Below the pieces are notes generated by a model, which had not been told where the DNA came from, searched no databases, and saw only the letters and a program-made list of their open reading frames with translations. 64,000 nucleotides of DNA. Origin: Paenibacillus pinihumi DSM 23905 = JCM 16419. GTDB lineage: Bacteria > Bacillota > Bacilli > Paenibacillales > Paenibacillaceae. The position numbers and the translations under genes are program-made. Position 1 is the stretch's first letter, and each line of letters opens with the position of its first letter. The DNA lies in NCBI RefSeq assembly GCF_000422505.1, contig NZ_KE383870.1:87744-151743 (forward strand), in the 5' to 3' direction. Of the stretch, positions 41,477 to 49,876 are shown one piece after another.

Positions 41477-42598
41477 TCATCGTTTACGCGGAGCAAACGA
41501 GGAGGGAGCAGTTGCATCTGTCAACGTCTTGTTTGCGCTGCGTTTTTTTCGGGAGCGCGTTAGCGGAATATCGTCTTCCCCTGCCATGGGGTGTCCGATA
41601 TGTGGATCAAGCGCCTTGGCTTGATTGCGGCGTTTTCGCAGGCTTCGGCTGTCTTCTGTAAGCCGGGAATGGTGGTATTTTCCCTTTAGGAGATCGCCTG
41701 TCCAGCCCTTGTACCAAAGCCACAAATAGATGCCGATAGTCATCGCCAGTGTAATGCAGATCACCACGGTAAAGCCCCAAGTCTCCTTGAGCCAGGGAAG
41801 ACGCTGAAAGTTCATTCCCCACAAAGCGCCAATAATGCCGGCTGGTGTGAAAATAGCGGTGAAGATGGTCAGAGTCTTCATAATGTCCGTACCACGGAAA
41901 TTGGACAGGGCATCATCCATGGAAATGAGGGTGTCAATTTGCAGACTGTAATGATTGAGCAGGCCGTCGATCCGGTCCATCTTGTAGCGCAGGCGATGGT
42001 AGCTGTCCGTCTCCTCGAACTGGTCCAGAAAGGCTTCCCTGGCTGCGCTTTGTGTCTCCACAACCGGGATAAAGAGCTGGCTCCAGTGCAAGAGGTCATA
42101 CCGGCGTTCGAAGATGCTGTCCATCAGGTCTGTGCGGTTGCGGTTGCGCATTGTATTTTCAAGTTGATTCAGCTTGACCTCAAATTCATCCATTCCGCTG
42201 TGAAAGGTTTCCAGAATGAGTCCGAGCAAAATCATTAACGCCTCAGGAGCGCTGCCGCTCCGTTCGAGCTTCTCGCTCCAGGGCGAACTTTGCAGACGGA
42301 TCGGAATTCTGAGATCATGATGAATGGATACCAGCCTTTCCCGGCTCACCCAGAAATGCAGGGGCTGAATATCGCTCTCATCCTCTGATATTTGTATCAT
42401 CAATGTTCCATGGAGAACGGAGGAGCCGTCTGCCAGCTCACTGACACCAACATGGTTATTGGCGCGCTCCTCGCATTCGTCTAGCCAATTTGCGCAATCC
42501 GGGAGCGTCTTTTTTAATTTTGCATATGAATGTTCGGCGGAATGAAAGGCATGCAGCCATTCCCAGCCGGCGTTAAAGCGAAATATGCGGTGTGCCAT
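41477..42598 (-). CDS. CorA-like divalent cation transporter
   Basis: Protein of 373 residues: a large cytoplasmic N-terminal domain, a long helix region (LNHYSLQIDTLISMDDALSN) and two C-terminal membrane helices. The pore motif GMN is present in ALWGMNFQRLP after the first helix, followed by the acidic/Trp loop. The basic tail (KKRSANKTL) is cytoplasmic. ATG 42598 follows GGGAGGTCAAACTAGG; the longer frame to 42805 has no ribosome site and is low-complexity at its start. It lies between the phosphatase and sigB but is separated from sigB by 285 bp. Confidence 0.88.
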   Translation of the reverse strand: MAHRIFRFNAGWEWLHAFHSAEHSYAKLKKTLPDCANWLDECEERANNHVGVSELADGSSVLHGTLMIQISEDESDIQPLHFWVSRERLVSIHHDLRIPIRLQSSPWSEKLERSGSAPEALMILLGLILETFHSGMDEFEVKLNQLENTMRNRNRTDLMDSIFERRYDLLHWSQLFIPVVETQSAAREAFLDQFEETDSYHRLRYKMDRIDGLLNHYSLQIDTLISMDDALSNFRGTDIMKTLTIFTAIFTPAGIIGALWGMNFQRLPWLKETWGFTVVICITLAMTIGIYLWLWYKGWTGDLLKGKYHHSRLTEDSRSLRKRRNQAKALDPHIGHPMAGEDDIPLTRSRKKRSANKTLTDATAPSSFAPRKR

Positions 42599-42883
42599 CC
42601 TAGTTTGACCTCCCGGGTCGGTTGTTCGGTTGTCCAACTTCCGAAATATAGGTTCATCATACCCTATTGGGGAATCGATTGTAAAACAAGCAGTGAAAAT
42701 TTCTGTATAAGTGGAGCAAAAGAAAGGGAAACAGGGAGAAGCTTTCCCGCGGCGGTCCTGCTTGAAAGTCATTCTTTCAATAAAATTAAGAAAAAAAAGC
42801 AGCATTTCACGAAAGCGAAAGCCAAGGAACCGTTACGCCAGGGCGCCACAGCGCCGGGCGGCCAAGCAGCTTTTGCACGCTGC

Positions 42884-43663
42884 CTAGTAGAATCCGTCCT
42901 TGCCTTCTTCCGTCAAATACTGCTTTAGTTTATCCATGGCACGCTTCTGAATACGGGAGATGCTCATCTGGGATACGCCGAGCTGATCTGCGATCGAACG
43001 CTGCGGCAGTCCTTCCTCAAATACGAGCAGCAGCACCTTCTGCTCCTCCGGCTTCAGGCAGGACATGGCGGCGACCAGATCCAGCTTTTTATCTACAGAA
43101 TCATAATCATTCGCCTGTGAGCCAATCAGCTCTCCCAAGGTCGTGTTGCTCTCTTCCTCGGAGATCGGGGTGTCCAGAGATACATAGTGGTACAAGTCTC
43201 TCCCGGCCAATATTTCCAATGTTTCCTCATAGCTCAACTCCAGAAATGCGGCGATTTCCTCTACATTGGGCGAACGTTCCAGCTTCACTGTCAGCTCATC
43301 AATTGCCTGCTGGAGCATAATTCCCTTCTCTTTAACACGACGGGGAACCTGTATATACCATGATTTGTCCCGCAAATAGTTTTTCATATGACCGATAATA
43401 CTTTTCATGGCATAGGGCTCGAATTGCATGCCGACAGAGGCGTCGAACTGCTCAAACAACCGCAACAGCGCCATCTGGCCGACCTGATACAGATCCTCAT
43501 ACAAATCCGGCCGGTTGCGCGATATTTTGCCGGCTGCCATCCGAACCATCGGTTCATAATGCTCAATCAGCAGAGTTGCCGCTTCATTGTTCGGGTTGCT
43601 CTGATATTCCAGAATGAGCGTTACCGGACAAAGCGGTGTCGAATTTGCAGGCCTGCTGCTCAT
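42884..43663 (-). CDS. sigB: RNA polymerase sigma factor SigB
   Basis: General-stress sigma factor of 259 residues. Region 2 is DLYEDLYQVGQMALLRLFEQ with FEPYAMKSIIGHMKNYLRDK; region 3 is RSPNVEEIAAFLELSYEETL; region 4.2 is RSIADQLGVSQMSISRIQKR. The gene begins with ATGA overlapping the rsbW stop, so the partners are made in ratio. The order rsbV-rsbW-sigB is that of Bacillus and Staphylococcus. It could be SigF-like, but the adjacent phosphatase, the stress genes and the SigB-type promoters make SigB the better call. No rsbX follows. Confidence 0.88.
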   Translation of the reverse strand: MSSRPANSTPLCPVTLILEYQSNPNNEAATLLIEHYEPMVRMAAGKISRNRPDLYEDLYQVGQMALLRLFEQFDASVGMQFEPYAMKSIIGHMKNYLRDKSWYIQVPRRVKEKGIMLQQAIDELTVKLERSPNVEEIAAFLELSYEETLEILAGRDLYHYVSLDTPISEEESNTTLGELIGSQANDYDSVDKKLDLVAAMSCLKPEEQKVLLLVFEEGLPQRSIADQLGVSQMSISRIQKRAMDKLKQYLTEEGKDGFY

Positions 43664-44124
43664 GCCAACTCTTCACTCCTGACAAGGCGCTTGGTTAATG
43701 TGACCTGGGTGCCGGCACTGGTTAGCACCTCCACATGATCCATTAAAGCCTGCATCAAGTATAGACCAAGTCCGCCTGAATGAATTTCGCCGATCGTTTT
43801 GCCATGCAGCGGGGAAGTTTGCGGGGCTTCCGATACTGCACGACTGCTATGTCCATTATCTTTGACAATTATGGAAAGGGAATCGAGCTGTTTTATAAAT
43901 TTGATTTCCACGTTCTGCTGTTCCAAGACGGCCGGTACCTCCTGCTCATAAGCATGCAGGATGGCATTGTTGCAGGCCTCGGAGACGGCAACCTTCATAT
44001 CTTCTATCGCCTCATAGGAAAACCCCATCTTTGCTGCAATTCCATATAATGTAACCCGGACCAGATCAACATATTCTGCGGTAGCCGGAACCTGGAGGGT
44101 TACCACTTCCTCGATTGCTTTCAT
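43660..44124 (-). CDS. rsbW: Anti-sigma factor RsbW, serine-protein kinase
   Basis: GHKL-fold kinase of 154 residues that binds SigB and phosphorylates RsbV. The N-box is SEACNNAILHAYEQ, the G1 box KDNGHS and the G2 box HSGGLGLYLMQAL. ATG follows AAGAAAAAGAGATG. It sits 112 bp after rsbV, an unusually long gap for this operon, and overlaps sigB by 4 bp. Confidence 0.92.
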   Translation of the reverse strand: MKAIEEVVTLQVPATAEYVDLVRVTLYGIAAKMGFSYEAIEDMKVAVSEACNNAILHAYEQEVPAVLEQQNVEIKFIKQLDSLSIIVKDNGHSSRAVSEAPQTSPLHGKTIGEIHSGGLGLYLMQALMDHVEVLTSAGTQVTLTKRLVRSEELA

Positions 44125-44236
44125 CTCTTTTTCTTCGATCCCTTCTTAGATATTAAAGCTGCTGCCGGCCAAGAGCAGGCAAGCCTCTTCCTGTGAACCT
44201 GGCCTTTCATGCCGGCTGCTGCCGGACGGCCCCCAT

Positions 44237-44560
44237 TTACGCCTGCTGGGTCAGAAACGGTGTGATGCCTGTCATGTCAAAAAGTTTGCGGATGGATGGA
44301 GGAATGGCCTCAACCGTAAATGCGGCATTATTCGCATGGCGGGCTTTGAGTACCGAGACGAGAATGCCGATTCCCGTACTGTCGATATATTTCAAATCCT
44401 GCAGATTAAGTGCCAGCTCGCGGTCGGTCAGCTCGATTAAAGGAGCCATTGCAGCCCGCATTTGTCCGGCTACCTCCAAGTCAAATTCACCGCTTACATA
44501 AACCGTGCATCGTCCTTCTGTTGTTTCCGTGCGTAAATGAAATTTATCCTGTTGCTTCAT
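44237..44560 (-). CDS. rsbV: Anti-anti-sigma factor RsbV
   Basis: STAS-domain protein of 107 residues. The phosphorylation site is in LKYIDSTGIGILVSV. Unphosphorylated, it removes RsbW from SigB. GGAGAGGGA lies 5 bases before the ATG. It is first in the operon, and a SigB-like promoter lies 90 bases upstream, giving positive feedback as in Bacillus. Confidence 0.92.
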   Translation of the reverse strand: MKQQDKFHLRTETTEGRCTVYVSGEFDLEVAGQMRAAMAPLIELTDRELALNLQDLKYIDSTGIGILVSVLKARHANNAAFTVEAIPPSIRKLFDMTGITPFLTQQA

Positions 44561-44648
44561 GTATCCCTCTCCTGACTAAAAAGATGCTATGCTGGCTGTA
44601 TTTTTGCAGCAAAGCCTTGAATCTTTGTGAATCAGCCTGTATGTCTTC

Positions 44649-44674
44649 TTACCCTTCCTGGTTCTAGATGAAAC
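44649..44674 (-). promoter_or_regulatory. SigB-like promoter of rsbV-rsbW-sigB
   Basis: On the minus strand GTTTCA (44669-44674), 14-bp spacer, GGGTAA (44649-44654). It matches the SigB consensus well and would autoregulate the operon. Confidence 0.65.
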
Positions 44675-44697
44675 AGCCTGATTCCTCTACCGTTTTG

Positions 44698-44722
44698 GTT
44701 GAAGCAAATTATTTTAGGGTAT
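44698..44722 (+). promoter_or_regulatory. SigB-like promoter of the stress-protein gene
   Basis: GTTGAA (44698-44703), 13-bp spacer, GGGTAT (44717-44722): a perfect -10 and a near -35 for SigB. It lies 24 bases beyond the rsbV promoter, on the opposite strand. Confidence 0.7.
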
Positions 44723-44766
44723 ATCTAAGTTAACGTCATTACAAATCCCTCGAGGAGGTTATGATC

Positions 44767-45279
44767 ATGAGCAAAAAAATAGCTCTATTCGCCAATCAGG
44801 AGCAAGCTATTCAGACAATTGACACGTTGCAGCAGAATGGATTTGCCCCGGCTGAGATTACGGTGCTTGCCAAGGATAAGGAGCATTCCCGCAGGATTGA
44901 ATCGGAGACGAGCGTGCATGCGGATGAACTGATTGATCTCGCGCAGGTTGTACAGGATGAGACACAAAATACAGGCCCGTTCGTTGTTGGCACAATGGGC
45001 GTGACGCCAGGGGGCTCCAGCACGATGCCGGGCGGGTATCCGGTAGTTGGCGCAGGCGGCTTCGTCAATATGGAATTTTCCTCTGCTTTTGAAACAGCGC
45101 TTGAGGGCTTCGAGCTGAATGACAGCCAGCGGGAGGCATGCGGCAAGGCCATACAGGCCGGTTCAATTGCCGTTATCGTTGAGACGGATGAGAGCAAGAG
45201 TGATTCGGGAAGCGGCATCAGCCGTCTGGATAAGGCGGAGGCTTCCTTCCGCAGCAATGGAGCTGAACAAATTTTGTAG
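44767..45279 (+). CDS. General stress protein 17M-like
   Basis: Protein of 170 residues. The first 50 residues (KKIALFANQEQAIQTIDTLQ, GFAPAEITVLAKD) form the small alpha-beta domain of GS17M/YflT-like stress proteins. A Gly/Pro-rich middle (GVTPGGSSTMPGGYPVVGAG) links to a helical end (FELNDSQREACGKAIQAGSI). ATG 44767 is 8 bases after AGGAGG; the ATG at 44761 is too close. SigB control is expected from the promoter above. The exact role is unknown. Confidence 0.82.
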   Translation: MSKKIALFANQEQAIQTIDTLQQNGFAPAEITVLAKDKEHSRRIESETSVHADELIDLAQVVQDETQNTGPFVVGTMGVTPGGSSTMPGGYPVVGAGGFVNMEFSSAFETALEGFELNDSQREACGKAIQAGSIAVIVETDESKSDSGSGISRLDKAEASFRSNGAEQIL

Positions 45280-45346
45280 CAGAGAGCAAAGGCTGCTTTT
45301 AGGCAGTGGATTAAATTTTAATCAGTTGAATTATTGAGCCTGTTAA

Positions 45347-45390
45347 ATAAACGGCTGCCACAGACGGTAATGTCTGCGGCAGCCGTTTAT
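45347..45390. terminator. Bidirectional terminator
   Basis: ATAAACGGCTGCC (45347-45359) pairs with GGCAGCCGTTTAT (45378-45390), with an inner CAGAC/GTCTG. Confidence 0.88.
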
Positions 45391-45425
45391 GTCTGCATGG
45401 AGGATCGGAATGAAGCTTGCCCGGG

Positions 45426-46655
45426 TCAGTTATGGATTTGCACAATGGAAGGGCGGTCCAGCTTGACGATATCGGCCACCGGATGGTGCTCGGAGCGGAT
45501 GGCAAAGAGCAGCAGATTGGCGGCAATCATGCTATAGACTGAACCATTGCCCCCATAACCGAGGCAGTAGAATACACCGGGCCATCCAGGGTCCGTGCCA
45601 ATGAACGGCAGATTGTCTCGGGATATGCCAAACGTAGCGCTCCAGGAATACTCGAGCGGGGCATCGAGCATCGGGAATAGCTGCTGAAGCTGCTCATGCA
45701 GTCTGTGAATCCGTTTGTTGCGAAGCGGCTCGCTCTTTACCGGAATCCGGTTATTCTCATCCAGGCCGCCGATTACGACCCTGCCGTCAGGAGTGGTCCG
45801 CAAATAAAAGTAAGGGTCCGCAGTGTCCCAGATAAGACAGTTGCCCGGCCAGGCGGACAAATTGCGCTGAGGGGCGGTAACTGCTGCGAAGGAACGGTTA
45901 AGCTGTGCCTTAATCAGCTTGCCCCGCAGCTCTTCCGGCTCATAGCCGATAGCATAAACCACATGGTCAGCATCGATAACGGCGCCGTCCGCTGTTTCCA
46001 GCCGGTGCAGCCCGCCTCTGCTTTTGTGAGTGACAGCCTCCGTATGCTCATGAACTTCCATTCCCTGGCGCACAGCTTGCTCGACAAGCGTCTGGACGAA
46101 TAAATACGGGTTGACCTCGGCATCGCCGCGAGTCATGATGGCGCCAGGCTTACGGAAAGGAAAGCGCAGATAGAGATCGTCGGCAGACAAGTATTCCGTG
46201 TCAAATCCGTACAGCCGGAGCGTGCGATATTCTTTCTTCAACTTCGGCAGATGCTGTTCCGTATCCGCATAGAGCAGGCTGCTGCGCCGGTACAGAGCTG
46301 TATTGCGGGGAAGCTCGGACGCAATCTGGTACAGCTGATTTACAGCGCTGCGGCATGCCTTGTAGAAACGGACAGCCTGATGCTCTCCGATTTGGTCGAT
46401 CAGCTCATGCAGCATAATATCGTTGGAATATTGCAACAGTCCGGTATTTGCGCTTGTGCTGCCCCCGGCAATCTCTCCACGCTCAATCAGACAGGCGGAT
46501 ATTCCATGTCTGGACAGCATGTAGCCGATAATCGCGCCTGACATGCCCCCGCCAATAATCGCGACCTGCTTGCGCACGTTTTTCCTTAAAGGGGGATAAT
46601 GATGTAATTTCGGTCCTGTTGTCGGCCAATACAAATTCCCTGCATGCAGATCCAT
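45426..46655 (-). CDS. FAD-dependent oxidoreductase (DadA/glycine oxidase-like)
   Basis: Flavoprotein of 409 residues. The dinucleotide motif is VAIIGGGMSGAIIGYML near residue 33, followed by the FAD acidic strand CLIERGEIAGGSTS and a C-terminal FIGTDPGWPGVFYCLGYGG typical of DAO-family enzymes that oxidise amino groups. About 30 extra residues come before the Rossmann fold (LHAGNLYWPTTGPKLHHYPP), often seen in YurR/GabT-linked members. ATG 46655 follows AGGAG at 8 bases and is preferred over the in-frame ATG at 46676. The substrate is unknown. Confidence 0.88.
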   Translation of the reverse strand: MDLHAGNLYWPTTGPKLHHYPPLRKNVRKQVAIIGGGMSGAIIGYMLSRHGISACLIERGEIAGGSTSANTGLLQYSNDIMLHELIDQIGEHQAVRFYKACRSAVNQLYQIASELPRNTALYRRSSLLYADTEQHLPKLKKEYRTLRLYGFDTEYLSADDLYLRFPFRKPGAIMTRGDAEVNPYLFVQTLVEQAVRQGMEVHEHTEAVTHKSRGGLHRLETADGAVIDADHVVYAIGYEPEELRGKLIKAQLNRSFAAVTAPQRNLSAWPGNCLIWDTADPYFYLRTTPDGRVVIGGLDENNRIPVKSEPLRNKRIHRLHEQLQQLFPMLDAPLEYSWSATFGISRDNLPFIGTDPGWPGVFYCLGYGGNGSVYSMIAANLLLFAIRSEHHPVADIVKLDRPSIVQIHN

Positions 46656-46778
46656 TCGCCTCACTCCTGCCTTCATTATGCTTTGAGTATGAACGGTTTA
46701 TAGGCTATACATACGGCCGAAAGCAAAAATAAATACCGGAGCCAGGCAGCTCCGGTATTTAAGTCATTTATATGATAG

Positions 46779-46985
46779 TTATTCTTCCTGAATCGGATCA
46801 GATATCCAGCCGAGCTTTTTCAGCTCCGTGTTGGTTGGGATTTCCTCCATATCATGACCAAGGCGCTTCAAGTCCTCCGCATTCTGAACCATGGAGCCGT
46901 TGCATGCCTCATTCAGGGGCCGGTGTGCTGCTCCGGCTTGCCCGCTGCTGTGTTCCTGTGCTGATGGTGGGAAAGGCTTCTCCAT
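46779..46985 (-). CDS. Conserved-looking small hypothetical protein
   Basis: Protein of 68 residues, hydrophilic and acidic: a Gln/Ser/Ala-rich start and a more structured end (LKRLGHDMEEIPTNTELKKL then GWISDP). A very strong ribosome site, AAGGAGGTGTC, lies before the ATG, and a short gap separates it from the ytxH-like gene in the same direction, so I accept it as real. No family recognised. Confidence 0.6.
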   Translation of the reverse strand: MEKPFPPSAQEHSSGQAGAAHRPLNEACNGSMVQNAEDLKRLGHDMEEIPTNTELKKLGWISDPIQEE

Positions 46986-47073
46986 TCAAGACACCTCCTT
47001 GGCTGGAGCCTGGCGGGAATTATTCAATTCCACATCAGGCGAATATGGCGGGGCCGATTAACTTTGGCATTAT

Positions 47074-47520
47074 TTAAGTCTGGCTTTTCGCTTTGTCCAG
47101 CATCTCCTGTGTGCTGTCTTCAAGCTTGTCTACCGCATCCTTGCCGTGTTCTGCTGCGGCATCTGCAGCTTCGCGGGCTTTATCGGCAGCCTTGGATACT
47201 GTATCTGAAGCGGTCTCTGCCGCCTCCGCAGCGCGCTGACGCATATTATCCTGGAGATGCTGCACTTTTTCTTTTATATTTGCAGCCTGCTGGCCCACAG
47301 TGTGTACGCAATCACTGGCTGTCTCGGAGATTGCACCGGCGGCAGTTTTTACTGCTTCTCCAGCCTCTCCGCATTTGTTCTTCAGGTCCTGTCTCAGCTC
47401 GCGTCCGGATTTGGGAGCGAGCAGCAGCGCTGCAGCCGCACCGATAATTCCACCGATAATCGCGCCCTTAATGCAGCTGCTGCTGCCTGTGTTTGCATGT
47501 TGCACATCTTTACTCATCAT
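47074..47520 (-). CDS. YtxH domain-containing protein
   Basis: Protein of 148 residues. The N-terminal glycine-rich helix is AIIGGIIGAAAALLLAPKSG, the YtxH signature ending in the APKSG motif, followed by an Ala/Asp/Lys-rich amphipathic repeat region (AAEAAETASDTVSKAADKAR) like apolipoprotein or LEA proteins. ytxH is a SigB target in B. subtilis. Starts at 47520 or 47517 both follow AAGGAG. A weak SigB-like promoter lies upstream. Confidence 0.85.
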   Translation of the reverse strand: MMSKDVQHANTGSSSCIKGAIIGGIIGAAAALLLAPKSGRELRQDLKNKCGEAGEAVKTAAGAISETASDCVHTVGQQAANIKEKVQHLQDNMRQRAAEAAETASDTVSKAADKAREAADAAAEHGKDAVDKLEDSTQEMLDKAKSQT

Positions 47521-47562
47521 GCTCATCTCCTTCAATTGTGGTCGTCAACGCCTTGTTTTTCT

Positions 47563-47588
47563 TTAACCATGGCCGTCAGGTTTGAATC
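47563..47588 (-). promoter_or_regulatory. Weak SigB-like promoter for the ytxH-like gene
   Basis: On the minus strand GATTCA (47583-47588), 14 bp, GGTTAA (47563-47568). It shares GATTCA-N14 with the candidate at 39591 but has two mismatches in the -10. Confidence 0.35.
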
Positions 47589-47713
47589 AAGATGCTTTTT
47601 TCGGAAGGGGCCGAATACATATGAGGAAGAGGTTTTGAAAAGCTCAAAAAAGCTCAAAAATGCACAGCCTTATATGCTTGGTTCCAAACATCAACGGGCA
47701 AGAGGTGATGAAT

Positions 47714-48796
47714 ATGGGAGCTGGATTGCACAGTGAAGGGACACCGCTGGCTCAGGCGAGCAGAGGAAAGTGGACAGAGACGATTCATATTGGGCATGCT
47801 GCCGTTGTGGATGCGGGAGGGCGGCTGCTGGCATGGGCTGGCGATCCCGGACGAATTGTATTCTCCCGGTCTGCGCTGAATCCGGTCATTGCGGTGCAAG
47901 CCGTTCTGGCCGGTATACTTGGCGATTGGGGAACGGACGAGACAGCACTGGCCATTATGACGGGCAGCAATGAAGGGACGGTCAGGCAAGTTGAGCTGCT
48001 GGAGGTTATGCTGGACAAATTCGGCATCAGGGAAAAAGATCTCTGTCTGCCGTCCGTCTATCCGCAGGATGAGGACAGGCGGATTGCGCTGCTTCAGAGC
48101 GGGCAGCCGCCGAAGCAGGTTTATCATCCCGCGGCAGCACGGCATATTGCAGTGCTTGCCCTCAGTCAATGCTCAGGCTGGCCGCTCGAAGGCTATACCC
48201 GGCTGGAGCATCCCGCGCAGCAGCTTATTTTACAGCGGACCGCGGAATTCGCCGGAATGGGCGAGAGTGCGCTCGGGCAGGCACAGGATAGCTGCGGCTT
48301 CCCGGCGCTGGCGCTGCCCATGTGGCGGCTGGCGCTTGCCTATGCGCGCCTGGGAGCTCCGCCCGGCGATTGGGCGGACGCCGCATTGCAGACGGCGGCG
48401 CGGCGCACCGGCGCCGCCATGAACCGCCACCCGGACCTTGTTGAGGGTCCGGGGCGGCTCGCGCCAGCGCTGCTTGGCGATGCCAATGCCATCGCCAAGA
48501 GCGGAGAGCAGGGCGTCTTTGTCTTCGCCCTGCGGCGGCAGCGCCTGGGGGTGGCCGTCAGCATCGCGGACGGCTCGGAGGCGGCGCTGCCTGTGACTGT
48601 GGCGGCGATTCTCGAATCGCTCGCCGCCACGGGCCCATCCGGCCCGCAGTATGCGGACGGCCCCCGGAGGCTGGCCGCAGCAGTGAAGGCGCGCTTCGCG
48701 GCTGAGGTGCTTGACGACAACGGGGTGGAGGTCGGCTGTATGGAGCCGCTGGTACAGCTGTGCTTCGGGGAGCGGTATCCCCGATCCCGGTTTTAG
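47714..48796 (+). CDS. Asparaginase-II-like (PF06089-type) protein lacking catalytic residues
   Basis: Protein of 360 residues that follows the layout of Rhizobium etli-type asparaginases: RGKWTETIHIGHAAVVDAGG, FSRSALNPVIAVQAVLAG, AIMTGSNEGTVRQVELLEVM and GWPLEGYTRLEHPAQQ. Active members have RSAxKP where this has RSALNP, and NCSGKHAG where this has PAAARHIA, so the Ser-Lys pair and the Cys/Lys metal site are lost. It probably has no asparaginase activity, or a different one. ATG 47714 is 6 bases after AGAGGTG; ATG 47708 abuts it. Bases 48300-48720 are far GC-richer than neighbouring genes. Confidence 0.75.
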   Translation: MGAGLHSEGTPLAQASRGKWTETIHIGHAAVVDAGGRLLAWAGDPGRIVFSRSALNPVIAVQAVLAGILGDWGTDETALAIMTGSNEGTVRQVELLEVMLDKFGIREKDLCLPSVYPQDEDRRIALLQSGQPPKQVYHPAAARHIAVLALSQCSGWPLEGYTRLEHPAQQLILQRTAEFAGMGESALGQAQDSCGFPALALPMWRLALAYARLGAPPGDWADAALQTAARRTGAAMNRHPDLVEGPGRLAPALLGDANAIAKSGEQGVFVFALRRQRLGVAVSIADGSEAALPVTVAAILESLAATGPSGPQYADGPRRLAAAVKARFAAEVLDDNGVEVGCMEPLVQLCFGERYPRSRF

Positions 48797-48825
48797 TATT
48801 GGAAGTAGTAGACTGCTGAATTCAA

Positions 48826-48872
48826 AAGGGTCATGCTTGCTGCGGTAACGAACCGGAGCAAGCATGACCCTT
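48826..48872. terminator. Bidirectional hairpin terminator
   Basis: AAGGGTCATGCTTGCT (48826-48841) pairs perfectly with AGCAAGCATGACCCTT (48857-48872) between convergent genes. Confidence 0.75.
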
Positions 48873-49015
48873 ATTCGCCTGTTGGCCGCTTTTTTGCTCA
48901 TATCCATTAGCCTGCATGAAGTACGTGCGGGTTTTATTCCTGATACTATTAAGTTAGTAAGCAACAGGATCATGCTCCGCAGAGAAGGGCTGGAAAGCGA
49001 ACCGTATTGAACAAG

Positions 49016-49876
49016 CTAGGACTTCGCATGCCTTATCGCTTCTCTGTAAGAGGTTGGAGACTGGCCAAAGAAGCGCCGGAATTGCTTGGAAAAGTATAGC
49101 GGATCGTAGAAGCCTACAGAGGAGGCGATCTGCTCGATCGTCAATTCGAGCCGTTCGCGCAGCAGAAGCCGGGCTTTGTCTACCCGCAGCTTGAGCAGGA
49201 AGGTCATCGGGGACAGGCCGGTGCGCTGTTTGAACAGGCGCGACAAGTATGCCCGGTTATACCCGAGCGTCTCCGCCATGGCTTCGATGGATACAGCTTC
49301 CGTATATTGGGAAGATAAATAACGAATGACCTGTTGGACAAGCTGTTCGCCATCATTGCCGGGACGGACGATATCGGGAGTTCCTGTCTCGGCAGCTTCC
49401 GCCAGCGCCCCCATTAGCAGCATGAGATAGCCTCCTGCCTGAAGATGGGCAGCCTGCCCCTGATCCCGGAAGACGCGCTGAATCTGCTGCAGCAGCACGG
49501 CTGTCCGGCGGCTCTGATGTGGTCCGGTCAGCGGCTGCTGCTCACTGAAGCCGGCCGCCTTCACAAGAGCCGGAGCCTCGGGTCCGGTAAAGGCTACCCA
49601 GCGGTAATGCCAGGGCTCCAGCTCATCTGCCTCGTAACTGACAAGCTGGCTGGGCTGGATCAGGAAGGACTGCCCGGGTTGAATCGGGAAGCTTTGTTGC
49701 AGGGAAGTGTATGTCCCTTTGCCGGAGATGACATGATGGAGCAGATAAAAATCATAGACTCGCGGCCCGAGACGGTGCAGCGGCCTGGTCTGGCTCTCGC
49801 CGGCGAACAGCACATGCAGACTGCCCCGCTCAAAGGCTGAGGAGTTGGAGACGACAGTATAGGTCGTGTTGCTCAT
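49016..49876 (-). CDS. AraC family regulator, probably of galactose use
   Basis: Regulator of 286 residues. A cupin-type sensor (HVLFAGESQTRPLHRLGPRV, HVISGKGTYTS, GQSFLIQPSQLVSYEAD) is joined to an AraC double helix-turn-helix (MAETLGYNRAYLSRLFKQRT, IEQIASSVGFYDPLYFSKQF). This type (MsmR/RafR-like) regulates alpha-galactoside or galactose genes. It is divergent from galK with 319 bp between, which suggests that it controls galK-galE-galT. AAAGGAGA is 9 bases before the ATG. Confidence 0.88.
   Translation of the reverse strand: MSNTTYTVVSNSSAFERGSLHVLFAGESQTRPLHRLGPRVYDFYLLHHVISGKGTYTSLQQSFPIQPGQSFLIQPSQLVSYEADELEPWHYRWVAFTGPEAPALVKAAGFSEQQPLTGPHQSRRTAVLLQQIQRVFRDQGQAAHLQAGGYLMLLMGALAEAAETGTPDIVRPGNDGEQLVQQVIRYLSSQYTEAVSIEAMAETLGYNRAYLSRLFKQRTGLSPMTFLLKLRVDKARLLLRERLELTIEQIASSVGFYDPLYFSKQFRRFFGQSPTSYREAIRHAKS

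Noticed and set aside
42599-42883. Possible terminator or small gene between corA and sigB
   Set aside because: There is a run of eight A (T on the minus strand) and some GC-rich palindromes (GGCGC/GCGCC), but no single clean stem-loop plus T-tract could be drawn; no frame has a ribosome site.
47641-47665. Direct repeat AGCTCAAAAA x2 upstream of the asparaginase-like gene
   Set aside because: Too short and low-complexity to claim a function.
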